From positions 11,046 to 75,045 of the forward strand of contig JBBPYC010000025.1 in assembly GCA_038200275.1 (NCBI GenBank): 64,000 nucleotides of DNA, given 5' to 3'. The notes below the pieces were generated by a model. That model did not search any database. It was not told where the DNA came from and worked only from the letters and a program-made list of their open reading frames with translations. Each line of letters starts with the position of its first letter. The stretch's first letter is position 1. The DNA comes from JBBPYC01 sp038200275. GTDB lineage: Bacteria > Pseudomonadota > Gammaproteobacteria > Burkholderiales > Burkholderiaceae_C. Below are positions 9,550 through 16,956 of the stretch, one piece after another. The translations under genes were made by a program, and so were the position numbers.

Positions 9550-10623
9550 TCAGCCCAACCACCGGTCCCGGTGCTGAGTCACGAAAGCATCGTCGTTGAG
9601 TTCGGGGTAGGCGGCATGCACGCGCGTCAGCTCGTCGGCCTGTCCCGGACTCAGGCCTTCGTGCGGATCCAGACACCAGATGCCTTCCAGCAGCCCTTGC
9701 CGGCGCAGCACTTCGTGGCAGCCTGCGATGCAGCCGCGAAAGTCGTTCGCGACGTCGAACAGCGCTGCGTTGCAGTCGGTCACCTGCGCGTCGAGCGTGA
9801 GCAATTCGGCCGGCAACGGCGCGTCGTGCTCCACCGTTTGATGCAGTCGCTGCAGCAGTTCGACCGCGCGGCGCGTCCAGACACTCCAGTGGCCAAGCAG
9901 CCCGCCCTTGATTCGTAGCGTGACCATGCGGCCATCTGAACAGCGGAACGCGAATGGCGTGAGCAGGTCGAGCACGATGTGATCGTCGTTGCCGGTGTAG
10001 AGCGTCACGCGGTCTTCTGCGCCTGCTTCGATCACGCCGCGGATGACGTCCTGCGTCCGGTAGCGGTTGAACGGCGCCATCTTGATCGCAACCACATTGT
10101 CGATCGCTGCAAAGCGGCGCCAGAACGACACAGGCAAATGGATGCCACCGACCGCTGGCTGCAGATAGAAACCCACCAGCGGCATCACGTCGGCCACTGC
10201 CTCGCAGTGCGCGATCAGTCTGTCTTCGTCGCTGCCACGCATGGCAGCCAGACTCAGCAATCCTGCGTGATACCCCAGCTGACGTGCCGTCTCCGCTTCT
10301 GCCGCCGCCTGAGTCGTCGCCCCCGCCAGCCCTGCGATCATCACCAGCGGCCGCGGTCCACCCATCGGCTCCCAGTGCAGCGCCTCGTGCATCGCCATCT
10401 CGAGCACTGGCTCGTACAACCCCACGTCCCGAATGGCGAACTGGGTCGAATGCACGCCAACGGCCAGCCCGCCGGCACCCGAATCGAGGTAGTACCGACT
10501 CAACGCCCGCTGCCGCCGCTCATCAAGCTTGCGTTGTGCATCCAGTGCCAGCAAGTGTGCGGGGATCACCGCACCGCGCTTGAGCAGCGCGAGGGAGGCG
10601 GGTGGAATGTTTGCGTGCTGCAC
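9550..10623 (-). CDS. dihydrodipicolinate synthase (DapA) family lyase/aldolase
   Basis: A 357-residue DapA/NAL superfamily TIM barrel, longer than true DapA (about 290). The Schiff-base lysine is K181 in VAIKMAP and the catalytic tyrosine is Y153 in GFYLQPA, both at the expected positions relative to each other. The N-terminal carboxylate-binding loop reads VGVHSTQF instead of the canonical GTTGE form, so it is not dihydrodipicolinate synthase. Family members outside lysine synthesis cleave or dehydrate 2-keto-3-deoxy sugar acids and related compounds. It starts 3 bp after the epimerase-like gene and precedes tctC by 39 bp. A retro-aldol or dehydratase step in sugar-acid breakdown is inferred. 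Confidence 0.85.
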   Translation of the reverse strand: MQHANIPPASLALLKRGAVIPAHLLALDAQRKLDERRQRALSRYYLDSGAGGLAVGVHSTQFAIRDVGLYEPVLEMAMHEALHWEPMGGPRPLVMIAGLAGATTQAAAEAETARQLGYHAGLLSLAAMRGSDEDRLIAHCEAVADVMPLVGFYLQPAVGGIHLPVSFWRRFAAIDNVVAIKMAPFNRYRTQDVIRGVIEAGAEDRVTLYTGNDDHIVLDLLTPFAFRCSDGRMVTLRIKGGLLGHWSVWTRRAVELLQRLHQTVEHDAPLPAELLTLDAQVTDCNAALFDVANDFRGCIAGCHEVLRRQGLLEGIWCLDPHEGLSPGQADELTRVHAAYPELNDDAFVTQHRDRWLG

Positions 10624-10626
10624 CGT

Positions 10627-11661
10627 TCAATACTTTCCGTCCCGGGCTTCGAAATGGGTCGGCTTGTTCAAGCTCGTCATGCCGCGTTGCGTCCAGTCGG
10701 CAGTCCAGTCGAGCAGGCGGTCCAAGCCGATCTGCTGTGGCCCGAACAGCTCGAACGCGCGGCTGCAGTCGACCAACCATGCGGTATCAGCAGGTGCGCC
10801 GCTGAACTGCGGCTGGATTCCAATTCGCTGTCCTAGTCCGATGGCAGCATCGCGGATCGACATGGCCGGGCCGCTCAGATTCAGCGCCGATGTGGGCGTC
10901 GTGCAATGTGCCAGCGATCGCAACGCCCAGTCGTTTGCCTCACCCTGCCAGATGATGTTGGCATGACCCATCGCCAGCTCGATCGGCACATGGTGGATGA
11001 TCTTTTGCGCCAGGTCGTGCAGCACGCCGTAGCGCATGTCGATCGCATAAGACAGCCGCAGCAGGCAGCCCGGCGTGCCATGCTGATGCGAGAAATGCTC
11101 GAACATCCGCTCGCGCGCGACGCAGGAATTGGCATACTCGCCCGACGGCGCGGTGGGCGCCGTCTGCTCGCTCGCACCGGGCCCCTGCACGTTGACGAAC
11201 GGGTAGACGCAGGCGGTCGAGAAGCAGACGATGCGCGAATCTTTCCAGCGCTCGGCCACCAGCGCCGGCACATGCGCATTCATTGCCCAAGTCAGCCATT
11301 CGCTGCCGGAAGAGCCGAACTTGCGGCCCGCCATGAACACGACGTTTGCGGCATCCGGCAGCCTGGCGATCTGCTCGCGCGACAGCAGGTCGGCTTCAAT
11401 GCATTCGATGTCGTATGCCTTTAGCTTGTCACGCAGGCCTGCTTCGGAGAACCGCGCCACGCCGATCACGCGCCGATCCGGATGCGCGCGCTTGGCCATG
11501 CGCGCCAGTGTCGGCCCCATCTTGCCGCCGACGCCGAGCACGAGGAGGTCCCCGTCGACCCCATCGAGCGTTTTGACCAGCGCATCGGACGGCTGCGACA
11601 GCGCGTCTTCGAGTTGGTCGAGGTCGTCGAAGCGGTCGGGCAGCGTGTCGGACTTCATCAC
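10627..11661 (-). CDS. NAD-dependent epimerase/dehydratase-like protein lacking the YxxxK lysine
   Basis: This 344-residue protein has an extended-SDR/epimerase layout. A Rossmann motif LVLGVGGKMG lies at about residues 41-50 and the second-strand region follows (VIGVARFS). The serine region is CFSTACVYP. The usual YxxxK catalytic pair is altered: Y176 is present in GEYANSC, but the residue four places later is C180 rather than lysine. It may therefore bind NAD(P) or substrate without standard SDR redox chemistry, or use a different base. It sits 4 bp after the DUF993 gene and 3 bp before the DapA-like gene in a tightly packed operon. Confidence 0.82.
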   Translation of the reverse strand: MMKSDTLPDRFDDLDQLEDALSQPSDALVKTLDGVDGDLLVLGVGGKMGPTLARMAKRAHPDRRVIGVARFSEAGLRDKLKAYDIECIEADLLSREQIARLPDAANVVFMAGRKFGSSGSEWLTWAMNAHVPALVAERWKDSRIVCFSTACVYPFVNVQGPGASEQTAPTAPSGEYANSCVARERMFEHFSHQHGTPGCLLRLSYAIDMRYGVLHDLAQKIIHHVPIELAMGHANIIWQGEANDWALRSLAHCTTPTSALNLSGPAMSIRDAAIGLGQRIGIQPQFSGAPADTAWLVDCSRAFELFGPQQIGLDRLLDWTADWTQRGMTSLNKPTHFEARDGKY

Positions 11662-11665
11662 GGCA

Positions 11666-12859
11666 TCAATCCTCGACGCCGTGCAAGGACAGCAGCGTTT
11701 TCATGCGTTTCACCGCCATTTCCGGTTGCTCCAGCACATTGGCGGCATCGGCCAGCCGGAACAATTCGGCCAGATGCACGAGCGAGCGCGTGCTTTGCTG
11801 GCCGCCGACCATCGTGAAATGGCTTTGATGGCCATTGAGCCAAGCCATGAACACCACGCCGGTTTTGTAAAAACGCGTGGGTGCCTGGAAGATGTGGCGC
11901 GACAGCGGCACCGTCGGCGCGAGGATCGCATGAAAGCGCTCAACGTTGCCGGCCGCAAGTTCGGCCAGCGCGCTGCTCGCAGCCGGCGCGATCGCATCAA
12001 AGATGCCGAGCAACGCATCGCTTCTGCCGTGCATCGGCTCATCGCCGAAGTCGTCGCCCGCGATCAGTTCGGCATAGTTGAAATCGTCGCCGGTGTACAT
12101 GCGCACGCCGGGCGGCAGCCGGCGGCGCATCGCAATCTCCTTGTCCTTGTCGAGCAACGAGATCTTGATGCCGTCCACCTTGTCCGGATGGGCGGCGATC
12201 ACGCCGAGCGCCGTGTTCATGGCAGCGTCGACATCCGAGCTGCCCCAATAGCCGGCCAGTGCGGGATCGAACATGTCGCCGAGCCAGTGCAGCACGACAG
12301 GCTCGCGGGCCTGGCTCAACACATGGTCGTAGACGCGTTCGTAGTCGGCGGGGCTGTTGGCCACGCGGGCGAGTGCTCGGCTTGCCATCACGATCAGCTT
12401 GCCGCCGAGCTTTTCAATTGCGGCCATCTGCTCGTCGTAGCCGCGGATCACGTCATCGACGGTTTTCACGGCATCGATGTCGAGGTGATCGGTGCCGCAG
12501 CCCGACGCCACCAATGCATCGGGCATGTCCTTCGCAGCCTCAGTCGAGCGACGAATCAGCTCGAGCGACGTCGGCCAGTCGAGCCCCATGCCGCGCTGCG
12601 CGGTGTCCATGGCTTCGGCCACACCCAGGCCCAATGACCACAAGTGCCGCCGATAGGCAATCGTGGCGTCCCAGTCAACCGCGCATTGCAGCCACGGGCT
12701 AATTGCAGCCAGCGGGTCTGCCACCACGTGGGCGGCGGAGTAGGCGATGCGGTTGAACGCGGGTCGTTGGCCGGCATCGGCGCGCTGCGGTGTGGTGCCC
12801 TGCAGCGAATACTGCGCAAGCTTTCCGCCGTTGTCGGGCAAGGTCAGTGTGAGGGCCAT
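11666..12859 (-). CDS. DUF993 family TIM-barrel protein
   Basis: This 397-residue protein matches the DUF993 family, predicted TIM-barrel proteins loosely related to DapA-type aldolases. Recognisable parts are SGCGTDHLD near residue 130, VVLHWLGDMFDPALAGYWG in the middle, DGIKISLLDKDKE with a lysine at the position expected for a Schiff base in DapA-like barrels, and MYTGDDFNY after it. The enzymatic role of DUF993 proteins is not established as far as I know. It lies between the Gfo/Idh oxidoreductase (69 bp gap) and the epimerase-like gene (4 bp gap), which ties it to the same pathway. Confidence 0.85.
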   Translation of the reverse strand: MALTLTLPDNGGKLAQYSLQGTTPQRADAGQRPAFNRIAYSAAHVVADPLAAISPWLQCAVDWDATIAYRRHLWSLGLGVAEAMDTAQRGMGLDWPTSLELIRRSTEAAKDMPDALVASGCGTDHLDIDAVKTVDDVIRGYDEQMAAIEKLGGKLIVMASRALARVANSPADYERVYDHVLSQAREPVVLHWLGDMFDPALAGYWGSSDVDAAMNTALGVIAAHPDKVDGIKISLLDKDKEIAMRRRLPPGVRMYTGDDFNYAELIAGDDFGDEPMHGRSDALLGIFDAIAPAASSALAELAAGNVERFHAILAPTVPLSRHIFQAPTRFYKTGVVFMAWLNGHQSHFTMVGGQQSTRSLVHLAELFRLADAANVLEQPEMAVKRMKTLLSLHGVED

Positions 12860-12928
12860 CGGACGGTCGCTCCTGAACGAATTTGAAATGAAAACGGGTT
12901 GATGCGCTCGTCAATCAAACACAGTTCG

Positions 12929-14095
12929 CTATTCAATTCGTAGCGCGGGCACATCCACCCAGCGCCGCTCCTGCGACGACTGCAGCGCCGCTTCGACCAG
13001 CTGCACGCCCTTCGCGCCTTCGGCCAGTGTCCACTTGTACGGCGCGTCTTCCGCGACGTGGCGGATGAAGTGTTCCCACTGAATCTTGAAGCCGTTGTCG
13101 GCTTCCATCGAATCTGGAATCTCCTGCCACTGGTCGAAGAAATTCATCGTCTGTTTTTGGTCCGGGTTCCAGACCGGACGCGGAGTCGCCACCCGCGATT
13201 GCGCGCGGCAACTCGACAGACCCGCAACCGCTGAGCCATGTGTGCCGTCGACGTGGAACGTGACCAGGTCATCGCGCCGCACGCGGGTGACCCAGCTCAT
13301 GTTGATCTGCGCGATCACCGGTTCGCCGTTGTGGCCGACGAGCTCACACGTGGCGTACGCGGCGTCGTCGGCAGTGGCTTCATACGGCTCGCCGTTTTCG
13401 TCCCAGCGCTTCGGGATGTGCGTGGTGCCCAGACAAGACACCGACTTGACTTCGCCGAACAGGTTGTCCAGCACATAACGCCAGTGACACATCATGTCCA
13501 GGATCATGCCGCCGCCGTCTTGCCGGCGGTAGTTCCACGACGGCCGCTGGATCGGCTGCAGGTCACCTTCGAATACCCAGTAGCCGAATTCCAGCCGCAG
13601 GCTCAACATGCGGCCGAAAAATCCTGCGCGGCGCAGCATGTCGAGCTTGCGCAGGCCCGGCAAGAACAGCTTGTCTTGCACCGCGCCGTGCTTGAGGCCC
13701 GAGTTCTGCGCGAGCCGTGCGATCTCGACGGCTTCGTTCAAGTTGGTGGCGATCGGCTTTTCGCAGTAGACGTGCTTGCCGGCGCGGATCGCTTTGGCGA
13801 GCAGAGTCGGGCGCATTTGGGTGGTGCCGGCGTCGAAGAACACGGTGTCGTCGGGGTCGGCCAGCGCCTGGTCCACATCGGTGCCCCAACGTTCGATGCC
13901 GTGCGCCTTTGCCAGCGCGGCAATTTTTTCGGCGTTGCGACCGATCAGGATCGGGTCCGGCATGACCTTGTCGCCATTGGCGAGCGTCACGCCCCCCTGC
14001 GCCCGAATCGCGCAGATCGAGCGGATCAGGTGCTGGTTGAGCCCCATGCGGCCGGTGACACCGTGCATGATCAATCCGAGTCGTTTTGTCGCCAT
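12929..14095 (-). CDS. Gfo/Idh/MocA family oxidoreductase
   Basis: A 388-residue NAD(P)-dependent dehydrogenase of the glucose-fructose oxidoreductase/inositol dehydrogenase/MocA family. The nucleotide-binding loop reads GVTGRMG near the N-terminus. The family motif CEKPIA contains the expected lysine K113. The region GGGMILDMMCHWRYVLD carries the Asp and His of the family active site. Such enzymes oxidise a sugar or cyclitol hydroxyl to a ketone, or to a lactone. It is the first enzyme gene after the TetR regulator, from which it is separated by about 300 bp likely containing the main cluster promoter. The only visible upstream purine run (AAGGA) is about 15 bases from the ATG, so initiation is not well marked. 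Confidence 0.9.
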   Translation of the reverse strand: MATKRLGLIMHGVTGRMGLNQHLIRSICAIRAQGGVTLANGDKVMPDPILIGRNAEKIAALAKAHGIERWGTDVDQALADPDDTVFFDAGTTQMRPTLLAKAIRAGKHVYCEKPIATNLNEAVEIARLAQNSGLKHGAVQDKLFLPGLRKLDMLRRAGFFGRMLSLRLEFGYWVFEGDLQPIQRPSWNYRRQDGGGMILDMMCHWRYVLDNLFGEVKSVSCLGTTHIPKRWDENGEPYEATADDAAYATCELVGHNGEPVIAQINMSWVTRVRRDDLVTFHVDGTHGSAVAGLSSCRAQSRVATPRPVWNPDQKQTMNFFDQWQEIPDSMEADNGFKIQWEHFIRHVAEDAPYKWTLAEGAKGVQLVEAALQSSQERRWVDVPALRIE

Positions 14096-14393
14096 GTTTT
14101 GTTGCTGAGTTCCTTGGGATTCGTACAGTGGGAGTCAAACTTTTCAGTGAGCGGCAGTGGCTTGGGCCGAACTGCGCTCGGGCTGGCGGCAAACCCAAGC
14201 TGGCGGTGCCGGATCGGCTTCAGTGACCCGGCTGAGCGCGCGATCACGCCTGCCAATCGCTGCGCCCCCGGCGGCGTCTGGGCCCAACGCGGCAACGGAT
14301 TCGGAACCAACCTGTCGATCGACATGAGCCATTAAAAATTTGCCTCGCGTAACGACTTGGCATAACGATTGAGTGAATTGCATGTTGACCGAT
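14096..14393. other. gap between TetR gene and catabolic cluster
   Basis: This roughly 300-bp stretch has no supported gene; the open frames on both strands read as non-protein. It is the natural place for the promoter of the minus-strand catabolic cluster. A direct repeat TAACGA occurs at 14350-14355 and 14363-14368 in an AT-richer patch near the TetR stop codon. Confidence 0.5.
14350..14368. repeat. direct repeat TAACGA x2, possible operator half-sites
   Basis: Two copies of TAACGA start 13 bp apart between the TetR gene and the Gfo/Idh gene. The spacing is close to one helical turn plus three bases. No matching sequence was seen upstream of the TetR gene itself, so a role in regulation is only a possibility. 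Confidence 0.2.
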
Positions 14394-15077
14394 CTACTTG
14401 CGCAGCAGATAACCCATCACGACCTCGGTCATGTGCGACAGCCGCTCGGACAACGCCGCCGGTGCGTGCAGATCGCGGCCGAAGATGGTCGACAGCGTCG
14501 AGTTGTTCGACAAGTAGAAGTAGCAAAGGCTTGCGATCGTGATGTAGAGCTGCACCGGGTCGACGCCGCCGCGGAACAGGTTTTGCTGCTGGCCGCGTGC
14601 GACCACGTCGCCAAGCAGTTGCACCAGCGGCGAGTTCATCTCCCGGATGCGGGCCGACTGTTTCAGGTGCGCGGCCCGGTGCATGTTTTCGGTGTTGAGC
14701 AGCGTCACGAAGTGCGGGTTGGCGAGGTAGTAGTTCCACGTGAATTCAACCAGGCGGCGCACGGCGGTGGCCGGCTCCAGATCGATCAGGTGCAGCGCGG
14801 TTTCAGCCGCCCGAATATTGGCATAAGCCTGCTCCAGCACGCCGAGGAACAAGGCTTCCTTGCTACCGAAATAATAGTAGATCAGCCGCTTGTTGACGCC
14901 GGCGCGCAGCGCGATGCTTTCCACGCGCGTGCCGCTCAGACCGGTGGTGGAGAACTCAACCAGCGCAGCGCCCAGGATCGACTGCCGCGTGCGGTCGGCA
15001 TCGCGCGTACGCGGCTCGCTCCCGCGCGTTGGGGGCGTTGTCTCGGCCACGGTAGAAACGGTCGATTGCAGGAGCAT
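14394..15077 (-). CDS. TetR/AcrR family transcriptional regulator
   Basis: This 227-residue regulator has an N-terminal TetR DNA-binding domain (RQSILGAALVEFSTTGLSG, then IALRAGVNKRLIYYYFGSKEALF, about residues 30-80) and a C-terminal ligand domain of about 150 residues. The ATG at 15077 is favoured; a TTG at 15095 would add six residues. It is encoded upstream of, and in the same direction as, the sugar-acid cluster, and divergently from glyQ. It is the only regulator nearby and is the best candidate to control the cluster in response to its substrate or a pathway intermediate, which is an inference from position. Confidence 0.9.
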   Translation of the reverse strand: MLLQSTVSTVAETTPPTRGSEPRTRDADRTRQSILGAALVEFSTTGLSGTRVESIALRAGVNKRLIYYYFGSKEALFLGVLEQAYANIRAAETALHLIDLEPATAVRRLVEFTWNYYLANPHFVTLLNTENMHRAAHLKQSARIREMNSPLVQLLGDVVARGQQQNLFRGGVDPVQLYITIASLCYFYLSNNSTLSTIFGRDLHAPAALSERLSHMTEVVMGYLLRK

Positions 15078-15085
15078 GTGCCGGA

Positions 15086-15107
15086 TAATTCCCAAATCGG
15101 TGAATTA
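15086..15107. promoter_or_regulatory. inverted repeat upstream of TetR gene, candidate operator
   Basis: The arms TAATTC (15086-15091) and GAATTA (15102-15107) form a perfect 6-bp inverted repeat with a 10-bp spacer, 22 bp in total. It begins nine bases upstream of the TetR start codon, inside the divergent region with glyQ. Size and position fit a TetR autoregulatory operator. I did not find a second copy before the Gfo/Idh gene. Confidence 0.4.
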
Positions 15108-15255
15108 AGGCCATAGGGGTTTTCACGATCGGTTGCTTGGCTTCGTGCGCTTGGCGTTGCAACGAGGCAGTCCTGCCGCTGGTCGGTCGGGCAACACCCG
15201 CCCGGTAAGATCGCCCGCCGTCGCGCGCTCTCGCACGACCGATATCGATGCCGCC

Positions 15256-16176
<921 letters not shown>

Positions 16177-16199
16177 GGTCTCCGAGGTGGATCGTTCTT

Positions 16200-16205
16200 T
16201 ATAAT
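16200..16205 (+). promoter_or_regulatory. perfect -10 box (TATAAT) before the antitoxin gene
   Basis: A consensus TATAAT, immediately followed by G, lies 24 bp after the glyQ stop codon and 26 bp before the antitoxin start. At a spacing of 15-18 bp I see no good -35 hexamer. It nevertheless suggests that the toxin-antitoxin pair, and perhaps glyS, can be transcribed independently of glyQ. Confidence 0.5.
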
Positions 16206-16223
16206 GTAGACACACGTATCTAC
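16206..16223. promoter_or_regulatory. palindromic operator candidate for the toxin-antitoxin pair
   Basis: The 18-bp sequence has arms GTAGA and TCTAC around an 8-bp centre; seven of nine symmetric base pairs match. It starts directly after the TATAAT box, where the transcription start would be. Antitoxins with an AbrB/MazE fold commonly autorepress by binding such palindromes, so this is a likely autoregulatory site. Confidence 0.5.
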
Positions 16224-16231
16224 ATGATGCA

Positions 16232-16504
16232 ATGCGTATGGAACTTCAAATCGGTAAGTGGGGAAACAGTTTGGCGGTGCGGTTGCCAGCGCAAGTCGTG
16301 CGCACACTGCGCTTGCACGAGGGTGCGCGTATCGAACTGCAGATTGAGGAAGGTGGCCGTGCGGTGCTGCGCACTGCACCGGTGTTCGACAAGGCGGCCT
16401 ATCTCGAACAGGTTCGTGCGCTGACCGTGCGCATGCCGCAACCCGACGTCCAGGCCGATGAAGAGTCGTTCGTGCGCTGGATGCGCGATACCGACCGCTA
16501 TTGA
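16232..16504 (+). CDS. AbrB/MazE/SpoVT-type antitoxin
   Basis: A 90-residue protein with an N-terminal swapped-hairpin AbrB/MazE DNA-binding domain: QIGKWGNSLAVRLPAQVV at about residues 6-23 is typical. The C-terminal 35 residues are acidic and probably wrap the toxin. It binds and neutralises the PIN-domain toxin encoded next and should repress the operon. Either ATG (16232 or 16238) could start it; no clear Shine-Dalgarno is visible. Its stop codon overlaps a TTG possible start of the toxin frame (TTGA). The module sits between glyQ and glyS. Confidence 0.88.
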   Translation: MRMELQIGKWGNSLAVRLPAQVVRTLRLHEGARIELQIEEGGRAVLRTAPVFDKAAYLEQVRALTVRMPQPDVQADEESFVRWMRDTDRY

Positions 16505-16530
16505 GCGCAAGCAGGCCGGCTTTAGACGCA

Positions 16531-16956
16531 ATGATTTATGTCGACACGAGCGTCTGGATTGCGATGCACGTGCGCGAGTCGCATACCGCCGAAGTGCAGG
16601 ACTGGCTGGAAGCTCAGGAGATCAGTACCCTGTGTTGCAGCGAATGGGTCAAGACCGAATATGCCAGCGCGCTTTCCATCAGGCGTCGTCGCAACGAATT
16701 GAATGCGGCTGACTTCGCTGACGCGCATCGTGCGTTCGCTCAATTGTGTGTCGCTGGGCCGCTCTGGCTTGACGTGGAGCCGCCGGATTTTTTGACTGCT
16801 GCCGGCTACTGCGCGGATGCCGATTCGGGCCTGCGAGCCGGTGATGCGTTGCACTTGGCAGTGGCAGTGCGTACCCGCTGCAAGGCGCTTTTTTCTTTGG
16901 ACAAGTTGATGAACCTGAATGCAAGGCGCCTGGGGTTGGGCGTGGTTGAACCATGA
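16531..16956 (+). CDS. PIN-domain toxin (VapC-like ribonuclease)
   Basis: This 141-residue PIN-domain protein begins MIYVDTSVW, with the first catalytic Asp at residue 5. Other acidic residues at expected places are Glu in WVKTEYAS (about 43), Asp in GDALHLAVA and Asp in SLDKLMN. VapC-type toxins are metal-dependent endoribonucleases, several of which cut tRNA or rRNA. The ATG at 16531 gives the family-typical start; a TTG at 16501 overlapping the antitoxin stop would add ten residues. Its TGA stop overlaps the glyS ATG in ATGA, so translation of glyS is probably coupled to that of the toxin. No catalytic residue appears lost. Confidence 0.88.
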   Translation: MIYVDTSVWIAMHVRESHTAEVQDWLEAQEISTLCCSEWVKTEYASALSIRRRRNELNAADFADAHRAFAQLCVAGPLWLDVEPPDFLTAAGYCADADSGLRAGDALHLAVAVRTRCKALFSLDKLMNLNARRLGLGVVEP

